DNA from: Elephas maximus indicus
Taxonomy: Eukaryota > Chordata > Mammalia > Proboscidea > Elephantidae
Direction: 5' to 3'
Assembly (NCBI RefSeq): GCF_024166365.1
Contig: NC_064821.1
Coordinates: 50,929,093 to 50,993,092, forward strand
Length of the DNA stretch: 64,000 nucleotides
Shown here: positions 1 to 12,900 of the stretch, one piece after another
Layout: each line of letters opens with the position of its first letter
Numbering within the stretch: the stretch's first letter is position 1
Notes under the pieces: model-generated
What the model saw: the letters and a program-made list of their open reading frames with translations, nothing else
Database searches by the model: none
Told to the model about the DNA's origin: nothing
Made by a program: the position numbers and the translations under genes

Positions 1-162
1 GAGGGCAAGGGCCACCTTCTATTACCTTTATTTCTCTAGCACTCAGCTTGTGGCCACACAGCTCACAGCTGGTGCTGAAGCAATAAATGCTCAGACACAT
101 TCTGGCTATACTGGTAAGAAAAAGACCAACACGAAGTTTTTACCACCCTTTCTTTCATCATG
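1..162. other. EXOSC10 intron 6, leftmost part
   Basis: I recognise nothing here: no exon and no clear repeat. It is inside EXOSC10 intron 6, because exon 7 has not appeared by position 1. Confidence 0.6.
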
Positions 163-3100
163 TTGTTGTTGTTGTCAGGTGCCAGCGAATCGGTTTTGAC
201 TTATAGTGACCCCATGTACCAGAGAACGAAACACTGCTTAGTTCTGTGCCATCGTCACAATTGCTGCCAGGCTTGAGCCCATCGTTGCAGCCACCGTGTC
301 AATCCATCTTGTTGAGGGTCTTCCTCTTTTTTGCTGACCCTCTACTTTACCAAGCATGATGTCTTTCTCCAGGGACTGGTCTCTCCTGATAACATCTCCA
401 AAGTCTTCCCATTCTTGCTTCTAAGGAGCAGTCTGATTGTACTTCTTCCAAGACAGATTTGTTCGTTCTTCTGACAGTCCATGGTATATTCAATATTCTT
501 CACCAACACCATCATTCGAAGGCATCAATTCTTCTTTGGTCTTCCTTATTCACTGTCCAGTTTTCATGTGCATCAAGGCAAATGAAAATGCCACGGCTTG
601 GGTAAGGTGCACCTTAGTCCTTAAAACAACATCTATGCTTTTTAACACTTTAAAGAGGTCTTTTGCAGCAGATATGCCCAATGCAACGTGTGGTTTGATT
701 TCTTGACTGCTGCTTCCATGGGTATTAATTGTGGATCCAAGCAAAATGAAATCTTTGACAACTTCAATCTTTTCCCCATTTATCACGATGCTGCTTATTG
801 GTCCAGCTGTGAGGATTTTTGTTTTTATGATGAGGGGTAATCCATATTGAAGGCTGTGGTCTTCGATCTTCATCAGTAAGTGCCTCAAGTCCTTTTCACT
901 TGCAGCAAGCAAGGTTGTGTCATCTGCATATTGAATGTTGTTAATGAGTCTTCCTCCAAACCTGATGTCACATTCTTCTTCTTATAGTTCAGCTTCTTGG
1001 TTTACTTGCTCAGCATACAGACTGAATAAGTACAGTGAAAGGATACAACCCTGACGCACATCTTTTCTGATTTTGAGCCACTCACTCAGTGACCCCTTGT
1101 TTTGTTCGAATGACTGCCTCTTGATCTATGTACAGTTTCCTTATGAGCACAGTTAGGTGTTCTGGAATTCCTATTCTTTGGAATGTTATTCATAATTTGT
1201 TAAGATCCACACAGTCAAATGCCATTTAGCATAGTTAATAAAACATAGGTAAACATCTTTCTGGTATTCTCTCCTTTCAGCCAAGATCATTCTGACATCA
1301 GCAATGATATATTCCTCATTCCAAGTCCTTTTCTGAATCTGACTTCAACTTCTGGCAGTTCCCTGTTGATGTATTACTGCAGCAGCTTTTGAATTATCTG
1401 CAGCAAAATTTTACTTGTGTGTGATATTAATATTATTCGATAATTTCCTCATTCTACTGGATCACCTTCTTTGCAATGCGCACAAATATGGATCTCTTTT
1501 AGTTGGTTGGCCAGGCAGCTGTCTCCCAAATTTCTTGGCATAGATGAGTGAGCACTTCCAGCGCTGCATTTGTTTGTTCAAACATCTCAGTTGGTATTCT
1601 GTCAATTCCTGGAGCCTTTTTCTTTTTCACCAATGCCTTCGGTGCAGCTCAGACTTCGTCCTTCAGTATCATTAGTTCTTGATCATATGCTACCTCCTGA
1701 AATGGGTGAGTGTCGACCAATTCTTTCTGGTACAATGATTGTGTGTATTCCTTCCATCTTCTTTTGACTCTTTCTGCATCATTCAATAATTTCCCCATAG
1801 AATCCTTCAATATTGCAACTTGAGGCTTGACTTTTTCTTCAGTTCTTTCAGCTTGAGAAATGCTGAGTGTGTTCTTCCCTTTTGGTTTTCCAACTCCAGG
1901 TCTTTGTACAATTTCATTATCATACTTTGTTATCTTCTCAAGCTGCCCTTTGAAATATGCTCAACTCTTACTTCATCATTTCTTCCTTCCACTTTAGCTA
2001 TTCCATGTTAAACACCAAGCTTCAGACATTCATTTTGGTCTTTTCTTTCTTCTTAATGACCTCCTGCTTTCTTCATGTATGATGTCCTTGGTGTCATTCC
2101 ACAACTGTCTGGCCTTTGGTCATTAGTGTTCAACACGTCAAATGTATTCTTGACATGGTCTCTAAATTCAGGTGGGATATTCTCAAGATTGTACTTTGGC
2201 TCTTGTGGACTTGTTCTAATTTTCTTCAGCTTCAACTTGAACTTGCATATGAGCAACTGATGATCTGTTCCACAGTTGGCCCCGGCCTTGTTCTGACTGA
2301 TTATATTGAGCTTCTCCATCATCTCTTTACACAGATGTAGTTGATTTGATTCCTGTGCACTCCACCCAGTAAGGTCCACATGTATAGTCACTGTTTATGT
2401 TGGTGAAAAAAGGTATTTGCAATGAAGAAGACTTTGGTCTTGCAAAATTCTATCATGCAATCTCTGGTGTAATTTTTATAACCAAGGCCATATTTTTCAG
2501 CCACTGTTCCTTCTTTGTTTCCAACTTTTGCATTTCAATCACCATTAAGTATCAATGCATCTTGATTGCATGTTTGATCAATTTCAGACTACAGAAGATA
2601 GTAAATAACTTCAATTTATTCATCTTTGGCCTTAGTGGTTGGTGAGTAAATCTGAACAACAGTCATATTAACTGGTCTTCCTTGTAGGCATATGGATATT
2701 ACCCTATCACTGACAGCGTAAGACTTCAGGATCGATCTTGAAATGTTCTTTTTGACAATGAATGTGACACCATTCCCCTTCCAGTTGTCATTCTTGGCAT
2801 AGTAGACCATATGAGTGTCTGATTCAAAATGGTCAATACCGGTCCATTTCAGCTCACTAATGCCTAGAATATTGACGTTTACGTGTTCCATTTCATTTTT
2901 ACGACCTTCAATTTTCCTAGGTTCATACTTTGTACATTCCAGGTTCTCATTATTAATGGAAGTTTACAGCTGTTTCTTCTCATTTTGAGTCGTGCCACAT
3001 CAGCAAATAAAGGTTTCCAAAGTTTTATTCCTTCAAGGTCATTAAGGTTGATTCTGCTTTGAGGCGGCAGCTCTTCCCCAGTCATATTTTGAGTGCCTTC

Positions 3101-3345
3101 CAACCTGAGGGGCTCATCTTCCGGCACTGTACCAGACAGTGTTCTGCTGCTATTCATAAGGTTTTCACTAGCCAGTTTTTTTAGAAGGAGATTGCCAGGT
3201 CCTTCTTCCTAGTCTGTCTTAGTCTGGAAGCTCCACTGAAACCTGTCTATCATGGTGACACTGCTGGTATTTGAAATACCGGTGGCTTAGTTTCCAGCAT
3301 CACAACAACAAGCAAGCTACCACAGTATGACAATGACGAACGAGT
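163..3345 (-). mobile_element. RTE (BovB-like) LINE, near full length, decayed
   Basis: The 3' end lies at the left, with a GTT/ACA microsatellite-like tail and the 'gactcatagtgacccc'-type end seen in every RTE copy here. The 5' end is near 3345. Minus-strand translation shows AP-endonuclease pieces (GISELKWTG at 2616-2891, [11 protein letters not shown]) and reverse-transcriptase pieces ([20 protein letters not shown] at 550-912), all broken by stops and frameshifts. It lies in EXOSC10 intron 6, in the same orientation as the gene. Confidence 0.9.
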
Positions 3346-3846
3346 GGTGGTTTTTCATTATACTGAAGACAAAGTCCATTTATTTATCTTAAGCAAAATT
3401 TGTTAAAGATGCTTATTCTGCCAGTGAAAATTGCCTTCTCCTTATTGAATTCATTACGGAGCCTTACCTTACTGTTTGAGTTCCCACCTAACAAGAAAGG
3501 CAAAATAGTACAGAGGAAAAACAATTTTAAGAAAACTTGGGTTTAAAGGTCTAGAAGTATGAGAATTTAGCAACTCTACTCCTGTTTTTACATCTATAAA
3601 ATGGGATGAGAGTAACTGCTAACTCTCAGGACTGCAGTGGTTGTTACATGAGGTGATGCTTGTGTGGCCCTCTGTCAACACAAACAGGAGGTTTTATTGT
3701 TGGTAAGACTCCTGTTAGGATAACATCACCGATTCCTCAGATTCTTCATTTTCATTTACATATTTTATAAAAGAGAAATGGAAGTGGAAATGTGGCATAA
3801 AGACGAGTAGTCACAGTAGAAAGGCCAGACACAGATAAACACTTAC
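3346..3846. other. EXOSC10 intron 6 next to exon 6; MIR-like fragment
   Basis: Mostly unique intron sequence. At about 3575-3690 there is a plus-strand MIR-like piece (ctataaaatgggatgagagt followed by a degraded MIR core). Confidence 0.45.
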
Positions 3847-3961
3847 ATGTCTTGCTCAACCTGCTGTGTTCTCTGCTGATGAATGAAATCTGCCAGGGCA
3901 GGTGGGACATCCAAGTCCTCAGGACGATCGTGTGGGCGCTCCCGCCGTTCTTTAGAGAGTG
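3847..3961 (-). CDS. EXOSC10: EXOSC10 coding exon 6
   Basis: 115 bases encoding (A)[16 protein letters not shown] to [10 protein letters not shown] and the first two bases of the next Met codon. Acceptor CCAG, donor GTAAGT. The following exon (expected to begin FAHPYQYE) is not in the window, because everything left of here is intron 6. Confidence 0.96.
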
Positions 3962-6900
3962 CTGGATACCCATGCAGTGGCAAAAACACCATCACAAAGA
4001 CATAAACACATTTCCATTTTTTCTAGTTATGGAGGGTTAACTGGTTCCCCTTGAACAAAGGCAGGAGAGAAGGCTTTTCCCCTTTCCTTGTTTTTGTATC
4101 AGACGAAAGGAAGACTCAAACTTAGGCAGAGTTCACATTACTTACCCTGAGGAAGGGGTTTCTGAGCATTTGGCTTGATGAAGATTTTAGGAAGAAACGG
4201 TGTGTTTGAATTGTCAATCTTTTCTCGAAACTTGAGCTGAGGTCGGATGATGTTTTTTGCATGAAGCAGCCGGAAAGTTTCAGATTTTGTTTTCTTGCTG
4301 TATTCTCCTGCCTATGATTAAAGAATACAGATATTTTATAACACAGTAACTTGATAAATTAGAATAGTAAATCCCAACTCATGTGATCACTTTTCCAGGA
4401 AGATAAGGACATTCAAAGAACAATTCATTTAAGCTTGTATGTGTGTGTGCATGTGAGGCTGGGAGGGGCAAAGTGGAGGACAAGGTGTTATTAGGTTGTG
4501 AGAACAAGTTAGAGAGCAGTAGCCGGTCCTATGTTCAATAAATTAGGACAAAAATGAACACTAGAATGGGCAAAAGCCCTAATATAAAGCTGACATTAGG
4601 ACTTCTAGAGAACCTGACAAGAAGCCCTCACCTTCCGGTTCCAGCTGGACACAATTGTTTTGGGGACCTGCAGCCCTGCAGGAAGGACAGGTTGTTGATT
4701 CTTATTCACACCTGATGCTTCATCCAGTAAAATACCCTAAGAGAAGAAAAGGTATTAGTATCTTCCTTCCAAAGATGAAAGTATCCTCCTTTCATTACTA
4801 GTGTTAATAACCTAAAAATTTTAAGAAGTATATTCTAAGAATTACCCATAAAAGAATATATACATATAAGAGTGTATCAACGAAAAATGGGAATTAGGGA
4901 GTAGTCCCAAGTAATTAAAACTTATTTGCTCAAAAAGCAGGGCAGTAACCAGTCATTCCCAAACCTCGATTTACTCTTTTTACAACTATGAATGTGGCTG
5001 AAAATTCAAATGATTTAAGTCTGGCATGGGCACTAAAAAAATTTTAAAAAGACTCTAGATTGCCTACAGGAAATAGAAATAGAGTATTTAGAGTGAGGAT
5101 GATGGTGCTCCTGATCTACTTTGTGCTCTTAAAGTGGGCGTGGAACAACAGAACGTACCCAGGTGACCATCGGTAGTTTGACAGAACGTGAAATCACAAA
5201 ATATGAAAAATCACTAAGAGATCTGTGCACATTGAGACTATGGAAGGGACTTCATGGGACAGGAGAATGGGACTTAAATATCTCCAGGATCATCACACGG
5301 CTGAGGGTTGGTTTTGTTCTGGATGATCTCTGTTTACTTCTGCAAATACTGTTCTGCTGTAGGATTAGATAGTAAGCTGGACTGAATGAGCCACACTGCC
5401 TTCCAGTCCTCAGAGTTGGGATGTTGAGAGGATTTTGAATAACAGTGAAAATGGATTAAATTTAAGTTGGGCTGATACTGAGGTCTCTTCTTGCAAGCCA
5501 AATAGGTTATGCAAATCTGGGGTAGATTTGTAATAAAGCATTTTAAAAATAGGCTTCCACAAGGCAGTAATACATCTATTTTTAAATTTTTATTTACTGT
5601 GTTGTTCAGAAGAAAACAATATTTTGAAGACAACTGTGTACTTATTTCTAGGAAAAAAAGAAGCCAACTATCAAAGGAAGGGAATATTATTACCAGTAAA
5701 AAATGCTAAACGTATTTCCTTATTTTCTAAGGTGCTTGGGTTTCTCTTCATATGTTATTAACATAAAACCTCTTCACTGGTTTGTTATTTTAAGAGTAAG
5801 ATGAAATACTCACCACTCTTTCCAAAATAACATCATTGGTATCAACTAGTAAATCAAACTTGTCCTCCAACTCAGTCACTTTACTTCGATCCTTAATGTT
5901 GCTGCGACACCCATGGTACTGCATTACCCGACTCATGCTAAGGAAAGCAATACCAAGGTTAGTTTGTGTACATTTATTTACGTGTTTACCATCTGGGATA
6001 AAATGCAAATGGCCTGGCTCAGACTGAGATATACATATATGTTTTTTGTGGTACAACCACAACCACTAATATCTGTCTATGTATTTTTTTTGATACAACC
6101 ATCACCACTGTTTATTTCTAAAACTTTGACATCACCCCAAATGGAAACTCTGTATCCATTAAGCAATAACTCCCTATTCTCCCTCTTCCACCCACCCCTG
6201 GTAACCACTCAACAACTTTGTTTTTCTATGCGTTTGCCTGATGAATATCATTGCTGATGTCAGATGGATCTTGGCTGAAAGCAGAAAATACCAAAAAGAT
6301 GTTTACCTATGTTTATTGACTATGTAAAGGCATTCCACTGTGTGGATCCTAACAGATTGTGGAGCACATAGTCAAGAATGGGATTCTTAACTGTGCTTAG
6401 TGTAACCTGCACAGAGACCAAGAGGCAGTCATTCAAACAGAACAAGGGGATACGGTGTGGTTTAAAGTCAGGAAAGGCATGGATCAGGGCTGTATCCTTT
6501 TACCGTATTTATTCAGTCTGTATGCTGAGCAAATAATCTGAGAAACTGGAGTATATGAAGAAGAACATAGCATCATGACTGGAGGAAGACTCACTAACAA
6601 CCTGCGTTATGTAGATGACACAACCTTGCTTGCTGAGAGCAAAGTGGACTTGAAGTACTTACTGATGAAGATCAAAGACCACAGCCTTCAGTATGGATTG
6701 CACCTCAACATAAAGAAAACAAAAATCTCCACAACTGGACCAATAAGCAACACCATGACAAACAGAGAAAAGAATGAAGTTGTTAAGAATTTCATTTCAC
6801 TTGGATCCACAATCAACGCTCACGGAAGCAGCAGTCAAGAAATTAAACAACATACTGCATCAGGCAAATCTGCTGAAAAAGACCCCTTAAAAGTGTTAAA

Positions 6901-9900
6901 AAGCAAAGATGTCACTTTGAGGACTCAAAGGTGTGCCTGGCTCAAGCCATGGCATTTTCAATCACATCATATGCATGCGAAAGCTGGACAATGAATAAGC
7001 AAGACTTAAGAAGAATTGATGCCTCTGAATTATGCTGTTGGAGAAGAATACCGAATATACCATGGACTGCCAGAAGAAAGAACAAGTTTGTCTTGAAAGA
7101 AAATACAACCAGAGTGCTCCTTGGAAGCCAGCACAGCAAGACTTTGTGTCACATACTTTGGACGTGTTATCAGCAGGGACCAGTCCCTGATGAAGGACAA
7201 CATGCTTGGTAAAGTAGAGGGTCAGCAAAAAATAGGAAGACCCTCAAAGAGAGGGATTGACACAGTGGCTGCAACAATAGGCTCAAACATAACAATTGTG
7301 AGGACAGTGCAGGACCAGGCAGTGTTTTGTCCTGTTGTAGGCAAGGTTGCTATCAGTCAGAACCAACTTGATGGCACCTAACAACATGCATTTGCCTATT
7401 CTAGATATTTCATATAAGTGGTATAATACAGTATTTGTCTTTTTGTGTCTGGCTTATTTTGCTTAGCATAATGTTTTCAAGGTTCATCCACGTTGCGGCA
7501 CGCATCAGAACTTCACTTCTCTTTATGGGTGATTACCATTCCACTGTACACATTCACATTTTGTTTATCCATTCATCTGTTGAGGACTATTTGGGCTGCA
7601 TGCACCTCTGGCTACTGTGAATAATAATGCGATGGACATTGGTGTACAAGTGTCTGAGTCCCTGCTTTCAAGTTTTTAGGGTATATTCATTCCTAGGAGT
7701 GGATTTGGTGGGTCACACAGTAATTCTTCCTTTCATCATACTTATTCAATCTGTACACTGAGCAGTTAATCTAAGAAGCTGGATTATATGAAGAAGAATG
7801 TGGCATAAGGACTGGAGGAAGGCTCATTTACAACAACCTGTGACACGCAGATGACACAATCTTGCCTGCTGAGAGCGAAGAGGACTTCAAGCATTTACTG
7901 ATGAAGATCAAAGACTACAGCCTTCAGTACAGATAAAAAAAAAAAAAACCATTGCTGTTGAGTCGATTCTGACTCCTTGAGACCCCATAAGACAGAGTAG
8001 AACTGCCCCACAGTGTTTCCAAGGAGCGGCTGGTGGATTCAAGCTGCCGACCTTGCGGTTAGCAGCTAAGCTCTTAACTACTGTGCCACCAGAGTTCCTC
8101 AACATAAAACAAAAATCCTCATAACTGGGCTGATAAGCAGCAGCATAATAAATGGAGAAAATACTGAAGTTGTAAAGGATTTCATTTTACTTGGATCCAC
8201 AATCAACGTCCATGAAAGGAGGAGTCAAGAAATCAAAAGAGGCATTGCATCAGGCAAATCTGCTGCAAAAGACCTCTTTCAAGTGTTTAAAAGCAAAGAT
8301 GTCACTTTGAGGACTAAGGTGCACCTGACCCAGCCATGTATCTTCAACTGCCTCATATGCATGCAAAAGCTGGGTAATGAACAAGAAAGACCAAAGAAGA
8401 ATTGGTGTCTTTGACTTACGGTGTTGATGAGCAACACTGAATACACCATGGACTGCCAGAAGAACAAACAAATCTGTCTTGGAAGAAGTATAGCAAGAAC
8501 GCTCCTCAGAAGTGAGGATGGCGTGATATCATCTCACATACTTTGTACATGTTATCAGAGAGGCCAGTCCCTAGAGAAGGACGTCATGGTTGGTAAAGCA
8601 GAGTGTCGGCGAAAAAGAGAAGGACCCACAACAAGACAGACTGACACAGTGGCTTCAACAATGGGCTCAAACACTCCAACAGTTGAGAGGCTGGCACAGT
8701 ACTAGGCAGTGTTCCATTCTGTTGTACATGGGGCTGCTATGAGTCACAGCTTACTTGACAGCACCTAACAGCAACAACGTTAATTCTATGTTTAACTTTT
8801 TGAGGAACTGCCAAACCCTTTTCCACAGAAGTAGCATTAGTTTACACTCTTGCTAGCAATGCACAAAGTTCCATATTCCCAATATTTTTGATCACATCAA
8901 TAAACCTTGCACCCGTATAACAACTGTCAAAAATAAAATGCTAATTGTCTGGCCTTGGGCAACTCACTAAATCTCTCTGAGAATCACTTTCCTTATCTTT
9001 CAGTTTCCTTAACTGAAGGAGTTTCTTTAGCTTTTGAAACTCAAAGGTGTCTTTAAATTCTAAAAATTATATAAGATGCTGCGTAAATAATATACTAGAG
9101 TAGAAATGCCCCATAGGGTTTCCAAGGAGTGGCTGGTGGATTCAAACTGCTGGCCTTTTGGTTAGAAGCCTAAGCTCTTAACCACTGCACCACCAGGGCT
9201 CCTATATATAATACTATGTAAATAACATAGGCTATGCTTATGTCATTGTTTTAACATGGCAAATCTAAAACTGCTTCTTCAATTCTCTCGCGTTAACAGT
9301 TAAACAAAACTCATGTTTGTTTTTTAACTGCCCTAATATACTTAAGGAGCCCTGGTGGTACAGTGGTTAAGGGTTACAGCTGCTAACCAAGAAGTCAGCA
9401 GTTCGAATCTACCAGCCACTCCTTGGAAACCCAATGGGGCAGTTCTACTCTGTCCTATAGGGTTGCTGCGAGTCGGGATCCACTGATAATTAATACCTGT
9501 GACTTTGCAAGTTGTATGAGAGAATCCTGGATCTCAGTTTTCTAGTCCCATGTTAAGCAGAATAAGATTTGTTGCCTATAGTTACAAAAGTAATATATTT
9601 TTTAGGTCTAAAAATGTACCAAATAACATTTCCCTCATCCCACTGTCTCATTTTCATATCTTATGGCACTTTATAGCACAGAAAATTGTGGTAAGGAAAA
9701 CCGAAGTTCAAGAAAAATTATCTACCTCTTTATTTTCACTTCTTTTATTAACATAAGAAAACAACCCCCCAAGTGTCTGTCAGTTTCTGGTACTGTGGGG
9801 ACTTGTGTGTTGCTGTGATGCTGGAAGCTATGCCACCAGTATTCAGATACCAGCAGGGTCACCCACGGTGGACAGGTTTTAGCTGAGCTTCCAGACTAAG

Positions 9901-12900
9901 ACAGACTAGGAAGAAGGACCCAGCGGTCTACTTCTGAAAAGAATTAGCCAGTAAAACCTTACGAATAACAGCGGAACACTGTCTGATACAGTGCCGGAAG
10001 ATGAGCCCCCCCAAGTTGGAAGGCATTCAAAAGATGACCGGGGAAGAGCTGCCTCCTGAAAGTAGAGTCAGCCTTAAGACGTGGATGGAGTCAAGCCTTT
10101 GAAACCTTCATTTGCTGATGTGACACAACTCAAAATGAGAAAAAACATCTGTAAACATCCATAATTAATGTGGAGTGTACACAGTATGAATCTAGGAAAA
10201 CTGGAAATCATCCAAAATGCAATGGAATACATAAAGATTGATACCCTAGGCGTTAGCGAGCTGAAATAGACTAGTATTGGCCAATCACATGGTCTACAAT
10301 GCCAGTAATGACAACTTGAAAAGGAAAGGCGTTGCATTCATTGTCAAAAAGAACATTTCAAGATCTATCCTGAAGTACAACCCTGTCAGTGATGGGATAA
10401 TATCCATACGCCTACAAGGAAGACCAGATAATATGACTATTATTCAAATTTATGCACCAACCACTAAGGCCAAAGATGAAGAAAGTGAAGATTTTTACCA
10501 GCTTCTGCAGTCTGAAATTGATCGAATATGCAATCAGTTTGCATTGATAATTACTGGTGATTGGAATGCGTAAGTTGGAAAGAAAGAAGGATCGGTAGTT
10601 GGAAAATATGGCGTTGGTGACAGAAACAATGCTGGAGATCACGATAGAATTCTGCAAGACCAGAGACTCTTTCATTGCAAATATCTTTTTTTTACCAACA
10701 TAAACAGCGATTATACACATGGACTTTGCCAGATGGAACACACAGGAATCAAACTGACTTCATCTGTGGAAAGAGACGATGGAAAAGCTCAATCCTATCA
10801 GTCAGAACAAGGCCAGGGGCCGACTTCAAATCAGACCATCAATTGCTCATATGCAAGTTCAGGAGGAAACTGAAGAAAATTAGAACAAGTACACAAGAGC
10901 CAAAGTATGATCTTGAGTATACTCCATCCGAATTTAGAGACCATCTCAAGAATACATCTGACGCATTGAACACTAATGACCAAAGACAAGACGAGTTGTG
11001 GAATGACATCAAGGACATCATACATGGAAGAAAGCAAGAGGTCATTAAAAAGACAAGAAAGAAAGAAAAGACAAAAATGGATGTCACAAGACACTCTGCA
11101 ACTCGCTCTTGAACACTGAGCACCTAAAGCAAAAGGAAGAAATGATAAAATAAAAGAACTGAAGATTTCAAAGGGTGGCTCAAGAAGACAAAGTAAACTA
11201 TTACAATGACATGTGCAAAGAGCTGGAGATAGAAAATCAAAAGGGAAGAACGCACTCGGCATTTCTCAAGCTGAAAGAACTGAAGAAAAAATTCAAGCCT
11301 CCAGTTGCAATAGTGAAGAATTCCATGGGGACAATATTAAACGACGCAGGAAACATCAAAAGAAGATGGAAGGAATGCACAGAGTCATCATACCAAAAAG
11401 AATTGGTTAAACTAACAGAAGAGTTTGGCAGAGTCTCAGGTTATAAAATAAACATACAAAAATCACTTGGATTCCTCTACATCAACAAAAAGAACACCGA
11501 AGAGGAAATAACCAAATCAATACCATTCACAGTAGCCCCCAAGAAGATAAGATACTTAGGAATAAATCTTACCAAGGACGTAAAAGACCTATACAAAGAA
11601 AACTACAAAGCTCTACTACAAGAAATTCAAAAGGACATACTTAAGTGGAAAAACATGCCTTGCTCATGGATAGGAAGACTTAACATAGTAAAAATGTCTA
11701 TTCTACCAAAAGCCATCTATATATTTAACGCCCTTCCGATCCAAATTCCAATGTCATATTTTAAGGGGATAGAGAAACAAATCACCAATTTCACATGGAA
11801 GGGAAAGAACCCCCGGATAAGCAAAGCACTACTGAAAAAGAAGAAGAAAGTGGGAGGCCTCGCTTTACCTGATTTCAGAACCTATTATACAGCCACAGTA
11901 GTCAAAACAGGCTGGTACTGGTACAACAACAGGCACATAGACCAATGGAACAGAATTGAGAACCCAGACATAGATCCATCCACGTATGAGCAGCTGATAT
12001 TTGACAAAGGACCAGTGTCAATTAATTGGGGAAAAGAAAGCCTTTTTAACAAATGGTGCTGGCATAACTGGATATTCATTTGCAAAAAAATGAAACAGGA
12101 CCCATACCTTACACCATGCACAAAAACTAACTCCAAGTGGATCAAAGACCTAAACATAAAGACTAAAACGATAAAGATCATGGAAGAAAAAATTGGGACA
12201 ACCCTAGGAGCCCTAATACAAGGCATAAACAGAATATAAAACATTACCAAAAATGATGAAGAGAAACCCAATAACTGGGAGCTCCTAAAAATCAAACACC
12301 TATGCTCATCTAAAGACTTCACCAAAAGAGTAAAAAGACCACCTACAGACTGGGAAAGAATTTTCAGCTATGACATCTCAGACCAGCGCCTGATCTCTAA
12401 AATCTACATGATTCTGTCAAAACTCAACCACAAAAAGACAAACAACCCAATCAAAAAGTGGGCAAAGGATATGAACACACATTTCACTAAAGAAGATATT
12501 CAGGCAGCCAACAGATACATGAGAAAATGCTCACGATCATTAGCCATTAGAGAAATGCAAATTAAAACTACGATGAGATTCCATTTCACACCGGCAAGGC
12601 TGGCATTAATCCAAAAAACACAAAATAATAAATGTTGGAGAGGCTGTGGAGAGATTGGAACTCTTATACACTGCTGGTGGGAAGGTAAAATGGTACAACC
12701 ACTTTGGAAATCTATCTGGCGTTATCTTAAACAGTTAGAAATAGAACTACCATACAACCCAGAAATCCCACTCCTCGGAATATACCCTAGAGATACAAGA
12801 GCCTTCATACAAACAGATATATGCACACCCATGTTTATTGCAGCTCTGTTTACAATAGCAAAAAGTTGGAAGCAACCAAGGTGTCCATCAACGGATGAAT

